Shown piece after piece: positions 1 through 7,190 of a stretch of 8,960 nucleotides of DNA. Each line of letters begins with the position of its first letter. Position 1 is the stretch's first letter. A program made the position numbers and the translations under genes. Source of the stretch: an uncultured Oscillospiraceae bacterium. Lineage in GTDB: Bacteria; Bacillota; Clostridia; Oscillospirales; Oscillospiraceae. Below the pieces are notes generated by a model. That model was not told the origin of the DNA, searched no databases, and saw only the letters and a program-made list of their open reading frames with translations. The stretch covers positions 1 through 8,960 of the forward strand of contig CALWXI010000176.1 in assembly GCA_944385455.1 (NCBI GenBank). The letters run 5' to 3'.

Positions 1-1757
1 ACGGCGGCAGGGGCGTCCCGGCAGAAGAGGATCAGTACGGCGAACAGGGCAAACACCGCGGACTGGTAGATCTGGGTGGACCAGACCACCTCCGTCAGGG
101 AGTGGAACACCGCCATGGCCAGGCATGCCGCCAGCATGGCGGTCATGGGGTCGGCGTCCTGCCGGCGGCGGCGCAGCAGCATCCACACCGCGCTGCCCAG
201 CATGGCCGCAAAGGCCGCCAGTCCCAGAATGCCCGCCTCGGCCATAATTTGAATGAACTGATTGTGGACATACTTGGATTCATAGTAGAAATCCTGCACG
301 GCGGTGACCTGGCCCTCCACGCCGCCTACGCCCCAGCCGATCAGGGGGCTTGCCAGCCAGAGCTTCAGGCCGTCCCGGAAGAACACCAGGCGCTGAATAA
401 AGTTCTGGTTGGCCCACAGGCCCTGGAGACGGTTGGCGGCAAAGGCGGGCAGCAGCTTGTAGCCCAATGGAACGGAAGTGCCGTCGGAGAGGGAGAGCGA
501 CGTCAGCGTGCCGTCTCCGGTGAGCTGAAGCCACACCACCCGGCTGCCTTCCGGCACGGTAAAGGAAGCGGCGGAGAGCGGGCCCTCGTAGAGGACGGTG
601 TTGGTGTGCATCATCAGTTCTGCTTCAGTCTGGCTGTAGACCACGGCCTGAGCGTCGATTCCATCCCAGGAAAGCGTATAGGTCCCGGCATCGGGATACA
701 CTGCCCGCTCCAAAGCGGCATCCGGAGAGAGCACGGTGCCGCCGGTGAGATTGAAGGCCAGCACCACGTAGATCACCGCCATTGCCGCCAGTGCGCCGCC
801 GGCTATGGCCACAGCTTTCTGGCGGCCCTCCAGGCGCCGGCACAGGCTGCGGCCGCAGCTGGCGTCCAGTCCCCAGATGAGGCCGCCGCACGCCACGGCG
901 GCCAGCAGGGGCACCGGGCTGACAGTGCCCAGGAAGGGCGTGGAGGCAAAGGAGCATACCAGGGTGGCTGCCACACATTCCAGCATCAGCAGGAAAAGTC
1001 CCAGACGGGCGCCCTTGGCGGAGACCAGGAGATAGACCACGCAGGTGACGGCGAAAGCCGCCATGGCGCCCATGGAGAAGGACAGGAAGAAGGCCAGGGA
1101 CTGAATGCCCAGCCCCAGGGCGGTCAGAACCCGTTCCCGACGGGAGACGGCGGTGCGCAGCAGATAGAGCCCCACCACCAGTCCCAGGGCCAGGAGGCCG
1201 GCGGAGACATTGGCGTTGCTGAAGATGCCGGTGATGCGGGTGCCGGCCTCATAGCCCATGGTGTCCAGAGAGTACACCACACCCAGGGGGGCCATCAGGG
1301 CGATGAAGCCCCGGGCGAAAAACTGGAGGGAGGCGGCGTCGATGCACAAGACGGCGATGAGGGTCAAAACGCCGGAGAAGATCTGCAGTACCAGCCGCAG
1401 ATGCTCCCGGCGAAGCCGGATCACCAGCAAAGCAAAGAGAGCCAGCGCCGCCAGGGTCTTGCCGCTTTCCCGGGCGGCATAGGCGCCGAAATGGCACCAC
1501 AGGCCCGAAAGCAGGCAGATCAGGGCATAGGCGAACACGGAGACGGTCAGGGGGGAGAGACGCTCCCGCAGGGACTGGACCGGAGCGCGGCCCAGGGAAA
1601 AGACCAGCGCCGCGGCCGCCAGCACCACCGCCAGCAGGCGGCTGGTACCGGTGACGGCGAAAAAGAGCAGGAACGGGATCAGCCAGGGGAACACGGCATC
1701 CAGTCTGCGCTGGATGCCGGCAAATGCGGAGGGGACTTGAGGCTGTTTTTTGGCCAA
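1..1757 (-). CDS. O-antigen ligase / Wzy polymerase-like membrane protein (3' end outside window)
   Basis: Probably joins or polymerises lipid-linked glycan repeat units on the outer face of the membrane (Wzy_C / O-antigen ligase family). The frame is open for 585 codons and runs off the left edge. Many hydrophobic segments are visible, for example around residues 22-55, 70-85, 100-115, 120-140, 182-202, 211-243 and 316-336. Next comes a polar, probably extracytoplasmic stretch at about 340-460. The family signature follows: PLIGWGVGGV at 471-480 and VHNQFIQIMAEAGILGL at 497-513 (H498 in the conserved HN). SNANVSAGLL at 180-189 also fits the family. No ATG fits: an in-frame stop lies 9 nt upstream, and TTG at 1757 sits 9 nt after AGGAG (1771-1767). 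It begins 18 nt after the glycosyltransferase stop, so the two are one operon. Ligase and polymerase cannot be told apart here. Confidence 0.88.
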   Translation of the reverse strand, partial: MAKKQPQVPSAFAGIQRRLDAVFPWLIPFLLFFAVTGTSRLLAVVLAAAALVFSLGRAPVQSLRERLSPLTVSVFAYALICLLSGLWCHFGAYAARESGKTLAALALFALLVIRLRREHLRLVLQIFSGVLTLIAVLCIDAASLQFFARGFIALMAPLGVVYSLDTMGYEAGTRITGIFSNANVSAGLLALGLVVGLYLLRTAVSRRERVLTALGLGIQSLAFFLSFSMGAMAAFAVTCVVYLLVSAKGARLGLFLLMLECVAATLVCSFASTPFLGTVSPVPLLAAVACGGLIWGLDASCGRSLCRRLEGRQKAVAIAGGALAAMAVIYVVLAFNLTGGTVLSPDAALERAVYPDAGTYTLSWDGIDAQAVVYSQTEAELMMHTNTVLYEGPLSAASFTVPEGSRVVWLQLTGDGTLTSLSLSDGTSVPLGYKLLPAFAANRLQGLWANQNFIQRLVFFRDGLKLWLASPLIGWGVGGVEGQVTAVQDFYYESKYVHNQFIQIMAEAGILGLAAFAAMLGSAVWMLLRRRRQDADPMTAMLAACLAMAVFHSLTEVVWSTQIYQSAVFALFAVLILFCRDAPAA

Positions 1758-1775
1758 AATGAATCACTCCTGTTG

Positions 1776-2906
1776 TCAGATTTCCAGAGCGGCTCCGGTT
1801 CGGGGCAGCACGGAGGTGTAAAGGGACAAGACTTGTGGCAGTACCTGGTCCAGGGCATAGGGGGCCGCGGCCTCCCGGGCGGCGCGGCCCATGGCCGCGG
1901 CGGCGGCTGGATCGTCCAGCAGGTGTCTGACGGAAACCGCGAAGGCCGCTTCGTCGTCATAGGGATAGAGAAGGCCGGTGACCCCGTGGGTCAGCAGGTC
2001 CGTGTGGCCCTTGACACGGGTGGCCACCACCGGAAGGGCGGCGTACATGGCCTCCATGACGTTGAAGGGCAGCCCCTCGGAGCGGCTGGCGCTGACGGCG
2101 GCGTCCGCCAGGGCGTAAAGGGGACCCATTTGCCCCACCTGGCCGGGGAATACCGTCCGGTCCGCCACCCCCAGTGTCCGGGCCAGGGTCCGGCATTCCT
2201 CCAGCAGCGCCCCCTGGCCGGGCAGCAGCAGCCGTACCCGCTCCGGAAGGAGGGGCAGGGCCCGGATCAGCATGGCCTGATTTTTCCGGGCGGAAAATTC
2301 CGCGGCGTACACCAGCACGAAATCCGCGTCGCAGAAGCCGTATGTAGCCCGCAGCTGTGTGCGGGGGCCGGGTGGTGCGTCCAGCCGGGAAAAGTCCACG
2401 CCCACGCCGGGGATGTTCTCGATCCGGCGGCCCAGACGCCAACGGTTGGCGGCCTGAAAGTCCCAGGCGTTCATGGTCAGCAGCAGGTCTGTCTGGGGAG
2501 CGGTGAGCCGCTCGGCCAGCAGCAGAAGCCGCCGCTTGAAAAACGGGGTATCGTCGTCGAAGAGGTATCCGTGGGCCACGTTCACCACAGGCGGACGCTT
2601 CGGCAGCGCCGCCGCGGCCCGGCGGGTAAAGAACGCGGCCAGGGAGGTATGGGTGATGATCAGGTCATACCGGTGCTCCTCCATCAGCCTCCGCAGCCCG
2701 GCCTGGGCCCGGAAATTGGACGGGGCGGTCATTTTCTTTTCAAAAGAAACGGGAAATACCGCGTCTGCCTCCGGCAGGGAGGGGGGTGGGCCGCCGCAGG
2801 CGGCGTGGACTTCCCAGCCCAGACCGTGGAAGGCCTCGAGGTACGGGCGGTGGAAGTTGTACAGATGGGAGCCGGTGGAGGCGGTGAACAAAACGCGCTG
2901 CTTCAT
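1776..2906 (-). CDS. GT4-family (group 1) glycosyltransferase
   Basis: A 376-residue cytoplasmic retaining glycosyltransferase of GT-B fold, likely adding a sugar from a nucleotide-sugar donor to a lipid-linked exopolysaccharide precursor. The N-terminal Rossmann half begins MKQRVLFTASTGSHLYNFHRP, the usual opening of capsule/EPS GT4 enzymes (GT4_N type). GVGVDFSRL at 167-175 is the typical interdomain segment. The C-terminal half carries the EX7E donor-site motif, E277 and E285 in SEGLPFNVMEAM, followed by LPVVATRVKG and GVTGLLYP. Length is normal. I chose ATG 2906 because GAGGA lies just upstream and the conserved beta strand starts here. A longer TTG start at 2936 would fall at the predicted transcription start. 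It is co-transcribed with the ligase/polymerase gene. Sugar specificity cannot be read from the sequence. Confidence 0.93.
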   Translation of the reverse strand: MKQRVLFTASTGSHLYNFHRPYLEAFHGLGWEVHAACGGPPPSLPEADAVFPVSFEKKMTAPSNFRAQAGLRRLMEEHRYDLIITHTSLAAFFTRRAAAALPKRPPVVNVAHGYLFDDDTPFFKRRLLLLAERLTAPQTDLLLTMNAWDFQAANRWRLGRRIENIPGVGVDFSRLDAPPGPRTQLRATYGFCDADFVLVYAAEFSARKNQAMLIRALPLLPERVRLLLPGQGALLEECRTLARTLGVADRTVFPGQVGQMGPLYALADAAVSASRSEGLPFNVMEAMYAALPVVATRVKGHTDLLTHGVTGLLYPYDDEAAFAVSVRHLLDDPAAAAAMGRAAREAAAPYALDQVLPQVLSLYTSVLPRTGAALEI

Positions 2907-2941
2907 ATCGGATCGTTCCTCGTCAGTGGGATACAACGCCT

Positions 2942-2970
2942 ATTATATTTGACAGGTAGTTTGATTTCAA
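2942..2970 (-). promoter_or_regulatory. Sigma-A promoter of the glycosyltransferase-ligase operon
   Basis: On the minus strand TTGAAA (2970-2965), a 17-nt spacer and TATAAT (2947-2942) form a near-consensus vegetative promoter. Transcription would start near 2935, leaving a leader of about 30 nt before ATG 2906. It overlaps the oppositely directed promoter at 2949-2977 over most of its length. Confidence 0.8.
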
Positions 2971-2977
2971 GTAAAAT
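2949..2977 (+). promoter_or_regulatory. Sigma-A promoter of the sugar phosphotransferase gene
   Basis: TTGACA (2949-2954), a 17-nt spacer and TAAAAT (2972-2977) give a consensus -35 and a 5/6 -10. Transcription would start near 2984, with a leader of about 32 nt before ATG 3016. A second near-consensus promoter points the other way from almost the same bases. Confidence 0.8.
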
Positions 2978-3015
2978 GAGGCTGGATTTTTGTTGAAAAA
3001 AGGGGAAAATCGACT

Positions 3016-4395
3016 ATGATCAAGGAAAATCAGCGGCTGCTGAATCAGCTCAACGTGCTCAGCGACGGCGTGCTGGTGTTTGCGGCCATGCTGCTGGCCT
3101 ACTGGATCCGGTTCCATCTCTTCTCCGGTACTGTCTCTTTCCCCTTCCGCAGTTTCGTTTGGCTGGGACTGGCGGCGGTGGTGCTGTGCCTGGGCACCTA
3201 TGCTGTGGCGGGACTGTACGCCTCCTACCGGGCGGTGCGGTTCTACAGGGAGGCGCAGACGCTGTTTCTGGCCACGGTGCTGGACACGCTGATCCTGATT
3301 ACCGCGCTGTTTGTGTTCCGCCTCAACGAGATGTCCCGGTGGATGCTGGTGGCGTTTTGCGTGCTGGCCTATGGGATGCTGGTGTGCAAGCGGGCGGCGC
3401 TGCGAACGACCCTGCGGCACTACCGGAGCCTGGGCTACAACCAAAAGCATGTGCTGGTGGTGGGAGACGGTCCCATGGCTGCGGCCTATGTGCGCAAAGT
3501 GCGGGCCGACCGGGAGTTGGGCTACACCGTGGATGGCTACGTGGCGGACCAGGGGCGGCTGAAGACTGTGGATCTGCTGGGCGGCTACGACCAGCTGGAG
3601 TCCATTCTGGAGCAGCGCAACCCCGACGAGGTGATCCTGGCCATATCGCCGGATGAGTTCACCCTCACCGGAAAGCTCATCAATCTGTGTGAAAAGACCG
3701 GCACCAAGCTGTCTCTGGTGCCCTTCTACGCCGCCTATATGCCCTCTAACCCCCAGGTGGACAATATCAACGGCCTGCCTGTCATCAATCTGCGCCGCAT
3801 TCCCCTGGACAATCTGGCCAACGCGTTTTTGAAGCGCACCATGGACATCGTGGGTTCCCTGGTGCTGATTGTGGTGACGTCCCCCTTGATGCTCGTGGCG
3901 GCGGTGGGGGTGAAGCTGTCCTCTCCGGGCCCCATCCTCTTCCGACAGGAGCGGGTGGGTCGGAACAAGAAGCCGTTTTATATGTACAAGTTTCGTTCCA
4001 TGCGGGTCAACGATTCGGAACAGACCGGCTGGAGCCGGGACCGGGACCCCCGCAAGACGGCCTTCGGCGCGTTTATCCGCAAGTGCTCCATCGACGAGCT
4101 GCCCCAGTTTTTCAATGTGCTCCGGGGGGACATGAGCCTGGTGGGCCCCCGGCCGGAGGTGCCCTACTATGTGGAGCAGTTCAAGGAGGAGATCCCCCGC
4201 TACATGGTCAAGCACCAGGTCCGCCCGGGCATCACCGGCTGGGCCCAGGTCAACGGCTACCGGGGAGATACCTCTATCCGCAAGCGCATCGAATACGACC
4301 TCTATTATATCGAAAACTGGAACTTCTTTTTCGATCTGAAGATCCTGCTGATGACGCTGTTCCGCGCCGTCAACGCTGAGAAGCTGTCACATTGA
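3016..4395 (+). CDS. Polyprenyl-phosphate sugar-1-phosphate transferase (WbaP/WcaJ-type initiating enzyme)
   Basis: A 459-residue membrane enzyme that starts a glycan repeat unit by moving a hexose-1-phosphate from a nucleotide sugar to undecaprenyl phosphate. The N-terminal part (about 14-135) has several membrane segments. A Rossmann-like CoA_binding_3 domain follows (HVLVVGDGPMA at 145-155). The C-terminal Bac_transf catalytic domain starts at KRTMDIVG (273-280) with its re-entrant membrane helix. Catalytic-domain motifs visible are SPGPILFRQERVG (303-315), YKFRSMR (324-330), the acidic pair D360-E361 in SIDELPQ, GDMSLVGPRPE (371-381) and RPGITGWAQVNGYRG (403-417). The length fits the long WbaP/WcaJ class. 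ATG 3016 follows AGGGG at 3001-3005. The gene is monocistronic: its own promoter lies upstream and a terminator follows the stop at once. The divergent glycosyltransferase and ligase genes suggest a shared exopolysaccharide pathway. The sugar transferred is unknown. Confidence 0.95.
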   Translation: MIKENQRLLNQLNVLSDGVLVFAAMLLAYWIRFHLFSGTVSFPFRSFVWLGLAAVVLCLGTYAVAGLYASYRAVRFYREAQTLFLATVLDTLILITALFVFRLNEMSRWMLVAFCVLAYGMLVCKRAALRTTLRHYRSLGYNQKHVLVVGDGPMAAAYVRKVRADRELGYTVDGYVADQGRLKTVDLLGGYDQLESILEQRNPDEVILAISPDEFTLTGKLINLCEKTGTKLSLVPFYAAYMPSNPQVDNINGLPVINLRRIPLDNLANAFLKRTMDIVGSLVLIVVTSPLMLVAAVGVKLSSPGPILFRQERVGRNKKPFYMYKFRSMRVNDSEQTGWSRDRDPRKTAFGAFIRKCSIDELPQFFNVLRGDMSLVGPRPEVPYYVEQFKEEIPRYMVKHQVRPGITGWAQVNGYRGDTSIRKRIEYDLYYIENWNFFFDLKILLMTLFRAVNAEKLSH

Positions 4396-4424
4396 AAAAG
4401 CGGCGGACCTCCCGCCGCTTTTTT
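4395..4424 (+). terminator. Intrinsic terminator after the sugar phosphotransferase gene
   Basis: GCGGCGG (4400-4406) pairs perfectly with CCGCCGC (4412-4418) across a 5-nt loop, followed by six T residues (4419-4424). A run of A before the stem makes it potentially bidirectional, but no minus-strand gene needs it here. It separates the polysaccharide module from the carbamate kinase gene. Confidence 0.92.
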
Positions 4425-4486
4425 GCATAATCCCGCCGGGACGGCGCACACTGAAAGCGCAGTAATCCAGAAAAGGAAGTGTGACC

Positions 4487-5431
4487 ATGCCGGAGAGAAT
4501 CGTCATTGCGCTGGGCGGAAACGCCCTGCAGGATCAGGACAGCCCTCCCACTGCGGAGGCCCAGCTGGAGGTGGTGAAAAAGACCTGCGCCCACATCGCG
4601 GAGATCAGCCGCCGGGGCTATGAAATGGCTGTCGTCCATGGAAACGGCCCCCAGGTGGGGCGGATCGTGCTGGCGGGGGAGGCCGCCCGGGACGTGGTGC
4701 CCCCAATGCCCTTTGATGTGTGCGGTGCCATGAGTCAGGGGTATATCGGCTACCACATCCAGCAGGCGCTGAAGTACGCCTTGAGCAGCCGGGGACGGAA
4801 CTACCCGGTGGTGACGCTGGCCACTCAGGTGGTGGTGGACCGGTCGGACCCCGCCTTTGCCAACCCCACCAAGCCCATTGGACCTTTTTACAGCCGCCAG
4901 GAGGCGCTGCGGCTGGAAGAGGACAAAGGCTATATCATGCGGGAGGACGCCGGCCGGGGCTGGCGGCGGGTGGTGGCCTCTCCCATGCCCCGGCGGATCG
5001 TGGAGATCCCGGCTGTGCGGCTTTTGTGGGACCACGCGGTGGTGATCGCCTGCGGCGGCGGGGGCATCCCGGTGGTGGAGAACCCGGACGGCACCCTGGA
5101 GGGCGTGGCGGCAGTGGTGGACAAGGACTTTGCCGCGGAGCTTCTCGCCGAGGAGGTAGGGGCCGACGCCCTGCTGATCCTGACCGGGGTGGAAAAGGTG
5201 GCCATCCGCTTCGGCACGCCGGAGCAGCAGGATCTGGATCACCTGAATCTGGCGGAGGCGGCCCGGTATTTGAAGGAGGGGCATTTCGGCGTGGGCAGCA
5301 TGCTGCCCAAGGTGGAGGCGGCCATGAAATTCGTCCGGGCCAACCCGGACAAGCGGGCCATCATCACCAGCCTGGACCGGTGTCTGGACGCCCTGGACTG
5401 CAAGACCGGCACCGTGGTGACCTTTGCATGA
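4487..5431 (+). CDS. arcC: Carbamate kinase
   Basis: Cytoplasmic amino-acid-kinase-family enzyme that interconverts carbamoyl phosphate + ADP and carbamate + ATP; in catabolism it yields ATP from carbamoyl phosphate. The 314 residues match the usual length. Visible motifs are ALGGNAL (8-14), VHGNGPQVG (50-58), PFDVCGAMSQGYIGYH (75-90), RRVVASPMPRRIVE (160-173), ACGGGGIPVV (188-197) and VVDKDFAAELLA (210-221, K213). LILTGVEKVAI (230-240) and GSMLPKVEAA (270-279) follow. I prefer ATG 4487 over GTG 4481 because AAGGAAG (4473-4479) is 7 nt from the ATG but only 1 nt from the GTG. No arcA or argF partner is beside it, so the source of carbamoyl phosphate (arginine, agmatine, or purine/ureido compounds) is not shown. 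I see no convincing promoter in the short gap upstream. Confidence 0.94.
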   Translation: MPERIVIALGGNALQDQDSPPTAEAQLEVVKKTCAHIAEISRRGYEMAVVHGNGPQVGRIVLAGEAARDVVPPMPFDVCGAMSQGYIGYHIQQALKYALSSRGRNYPVVTLATQVVVDRSDPAFANPTKPIGPFYSRQEALRLEEDKGYIMREDAGRGWRRVVASPMPRRIVEIPAVRLLWDHAVVIACGGGGIPVVENPDGTLEGVAAVVDKDFAAELLAEEVGADALLILTGVEKVAIRFGTPEQQDLDHLNLAEAARYLKEGHFGVGSMLPKVEAAMKFVRANPDKRAIITSLDRCLDALDCKTGTVVTFA

Positions 5432-5442
5432 ATCAAAACGTG

Positions 5443-5482
5443 AAAAACGGGGCCGGCAGCGCACTGCGCTGCCGGCCCCGTT
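5443..5482 (-). terminator. Strong hairpin terminator between convergent genes (T-tract on minus strand)
   Basis: A perfect 17-bp stem, 5446-5462 with 5466-5482, encloses a 3-nt loop. Read on the minus strand it is followed by TTTTT (5447-5443) and then CACGTTTTG, so it fits an intrinsic terminator for the regulator gene that stops at 5571. On the plus strand there is no T-run after the stem, so it would be a weaker barrier for arcC transcripts. Confidence 0.8.
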
Positions 5483-5570
5483 GACGCAGAGGGGAGATCG
5501 CGGACGCCGCTTGCGCCCCTGGCGAAGCTCGGTTTTCAGCGTCAAAACGCTCATGGCATCCTCCCATCGG

Positions 5571-6998
5571 TCAGCCGTGATGGACATACTTGGCCACCTT
5601 CCGGGCGGCGGTGGCCTGAGAGATGCCCAGCTCCCGGGCCACCGCCACGGTGGTGCCCCAGCGCCGGTAGGCGTCCCGGATGATCTGGCCCTCGTAGGCG
5701 TCCATCCGCTCGGCCAGCGTGCCGGACTGGGCCAGCAGGGCCTCCGGGTCCCGGACCTCCCCGGCGTACTCCGGCGGCAGGGCGGTGAGGTCGATGATGG
5801 GGTCCTGGACGGTGATGACGATGCGCTCCACCAGGTTCTCCAGCTGGCGCACGTTGCCCGGCCAGTCATACTGATCCAGGAAGGTGAGGAACCGGGGGCT
5901 GAAATTCAGCTCCTTGCCGTACTCCCCGCAGAACCGGGCCAGAAACTGGTGGGCCAGGGGGAGGATGTCCTCCTTGCGCAGCCGCAGCGGCGGGATGTGG
6001 ATGCGGATGACGTTGAGGCGGTAAAAGAGGTCGGAGCGGAAGAGGCCCCGCTGTACCTCTTCCTCCAGGTTCCGGTTGGTGGCGACGATGAGCCGGAAGT
6101 CCAGCTCAATCTTCTTGGTGCCGGAGAGGCGTTCGATGGTCTTTTCCTGGATCAGCTGCAGCAGCTTGGACTGGATATGCAGCGGCAGCTCGCCGATCTC
6201 GTCCAGAAACAGCGTCCCCTGGTTGGCCAGCTCGAGCTTGCCGATCTTGCCGCCGCTGGCGGCGCCGGTGAAGGCGCCCTTTTCATAGCCGAAAAGCTCC
6301 GACTCGATGAGGTTTTCATGGAGCACCGCGCAGTTGACCTCGATGAAGGGACCGGCCGCCCGGTCGCTCATGGCGTGGATGGCCTTGGCCACGGCGCTCT
6401 TGCCCACGCCGGTCTCCCCGGTGATGAGGATGTTGGCCTTGGTGTTGGCGGTGTTCTGCATCAGCGTCCAAAGCCGCTGCATGGCCCCGCTTTTGAACAC
6501 CAGGGAGGTGGAGGTGGCCCGGGTGCGCAGCTCGGCGATCTCCTGAGTGTACTGCTGGAGGGAGTCCCGCATGTGGCGGTAGTTGCGCTGGATGGAGTTG
6601 ATCTGCTCCATGGAGACGGTGTTGAAGCACACGGCGTACTTCAGCTCCCCCCGGTCGTCGAACAGGGGGATGCCCACGGTCATCACGTTGCGGTGGATGC
6701 GGTTGATGGTCTGAGTGGTGGTGATCTTCTCCTTGCGGCGGATGACCTCCGCCGTGATGCAGGGGGAGAAGGTGCCGTCGGCCTCCAGATCGAAGGCGGA
6801 CTTGCCCACGATGGAGTTGTGGGCGAAGCCGAAGTTGCGCTCGTAGGTCTCGCTGACCCAGAGGATGACGCCGCCGGCATCGGAGAGCATCATGTCATCC
6901 GCCAGCACCAGATTGTTCTCCGGACTGATGATGTCGAAAAGACCCTTGAGGTTGATGTCCTCATCCATGAATTTGGCAAGTTTTGTGGATTGTGCCAA
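5571..6998 (-). CDS. PAS-domain sigma-54-dependent transcriptional activator (bacterial enhancer-binding protein)
   Basis: A 475-residue activator that would bind upstream sites and hydrolyse ATP to open sigma-54 RNA polymerase complexes. An N-terminal PAS sensor spans about 33-135. A possible coiled linker (135-160) leads to the AAA+ domain, about 165-395. Its motifs are Walker A GETGVGKS (194-201), the sigma-54 contact loop GAFTGA (241-246), Walker B TLFLDEIGE (262-270), arginine-finger region FRSDLFYRL (320-328) and WPGNVRQLEN (379-388). A C-terminal HTH of TyrR/Fis type lies at about 447-470 (TVAVARELGISQATAARK). There is no receiver domain, so PAS ligand sensing is more likely than phosphorylation. 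TTG 6998 is chosen because a G-rich ribosome site (7010-7005) precedes it; the next ATG (6968) has none. It is divergent from the crotonase-abfD operon, which has a sigma-54 promoter, and so is its probable regulator. The ligand is unknown. Confidence 0.95.
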   Translation of the reverse strand: MAQSTKLAKFMDEDINLKGLFDIISPENNLVLADDMMLSDAGGVILWVSETYERNFGFAHNSIVGKSAFDLEADGTFSPCITAEVIRRKEKITTTQTINRIHRNVMTVGIPLFDDRGELKYAVCFNTVSMEQINSIQRNYRHMRDSLQQYTQEIAELRTRATSTSLVFKSGAMQRLWTLMQNTANTKANILITGETGVGKSAVAKAIHAMSDRAAGPFIEVNCAVLHENLIESELFGYEKGAFTGAASGGKIGKLELANQGTLFLDEIGELPLHIQSKLLQLIQEKTIERLSGTKKIELDFRLIVATNRNLEEEVQRGLFRSDLFYRLNVIRIHIPPLRLRKEDILPLAHQFLARFCGEYGKELNFSPRFLTFLDQYDWPGNVRQLENLVERIVITVQDPIIDLTALPPEYAGEVRDPEALLAQSGTLAERMDAYEGQIIRDAYRRWGTTVAVARELGISQATAARKVAKYVHHG

Positions 6999-7041
6999 AA
7001 TTATCCCCCCACCTGCCCCGGCAGCGGGCCGGGACCCGAAC

Positions 7042-7057
7042 TATTCATTTTTGAGTA
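7042..7057. promoter_or_regulatory. Putative activator-binding site 1 (imperfect inverted repeat)
   Basis: TATTC-ATTTTT-GAGTA is a one-mismatch copy of the TATTC-N6-GAATA palindrome. Its centre is 21 bp, about two helical turns, from site 2, as expected for cooperative binding of dimers. It overlaps the proposed -10 and start of the activator gene. Assignment to the neighbouring activator is inference. Confidence 0.6.
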
Positions 7058-7062
7058 TATCA
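7054..7062 (-). promoter_or_regulatory. Candidate extended -10 promoter of the activator gene
   Basis: On the minus strand TG-A-TATACT (7062-7054) is an extended -10 element, with only a weak -35 (TTCCTA at 7082-7077, 17-nt spacing). Transcription would begin near 7047, about 50 nt before TTG 6998. It lies between and partly inside binding sites 1 and 2, which suggests negative autoregulation. Confidence 0.4.
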
Positions 7063-7078
7063 TATTCAAAAACGAATA
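7063..7078. promoter_or_regulatory. Putative activator-binding site 2 (perfect inverted repeat)
   Basis: TATTC-AAAAAC-GAATA is a perfect 5-bp inverted repeat with a 6-bp centre, next to site 1 on the DNA. The size and shape fit an operator for a dimeric TyrR/Fis-type HTH protein. Confidence 0.65.
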
Positions 7079-7171
7079 GGAAGCCTGGGGCAGCGAAAAA
7101 GACTCGTCGAATCGCACAGAAAATTGTATGCAATTCGTGAGAGCTGCATAAAAACCTGGCTATTTCGTATG

Positions 7172-7188
7172 CCGGAATTTCATTCCGG
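7172..7188. repeat. Perfect 7-bp inverted repeat CCGGAAT-N3-ATTCCGG
   Basis: CCGGAAT (7172-7178) and ATTCCGG (7182-7188) are separated by TTC. It ends 2 bp before binding site 3 and has no T-run, so it looks more like a protein-binding site than a terminator. The binding protein is not known. Confidence 0.5.
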
Positions 7189-7190
7189 AT

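Noticed and set aside
2907..2936. A longer glycosyltransferase starting at TTG 2936
   Set aside because: It would begin at the predicted transcription start, without a leader. ATG 2906 has a ribosome site and begins the conserved first strand.
102..2996. A 964-codon open frame on the plus strand
   Set aside because: It lies antisense to the glycosyltransferase and ligase-like genes, which have clear family motifs. The translation is low-complexity (rich in G, Q, H), typical of a GC-rich complementary-strand shadow.
2923..4215. A 430-codon open frame on the minus strand
   Set aside because: Antisense to the well-supported sugar phosphotransferase, with His/Gln-rich composition and no recognisable motif.
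4426..4431. CATAAT as a -10 for arcC
   Set aside because: It sits directly behind the terminator T-tract, and the matching -35 position is inside the terminator stem with no similarity to TTGACA.
4370..5869. A 499-codon open frame on the minus strand
   Set aside because: It crosses the activator gene end, the hairpin terminator and the whole of arcC in antisense; no domain is recognisable.
6975..7000. A TGGCAC on the minus strand at the activator start as a second sigma-54 promoter
   Set aside because: There is no GC at the required 10-nt spacing after the GG, and it overlaps the start codon.
5424..7079. A 551-codon open frame on the plus strand
   Set aside because: Antisense to the sigma-54 activator, whose Walker, GAFTGA and HTH motifs are intact; composition is that of a shadow frame.
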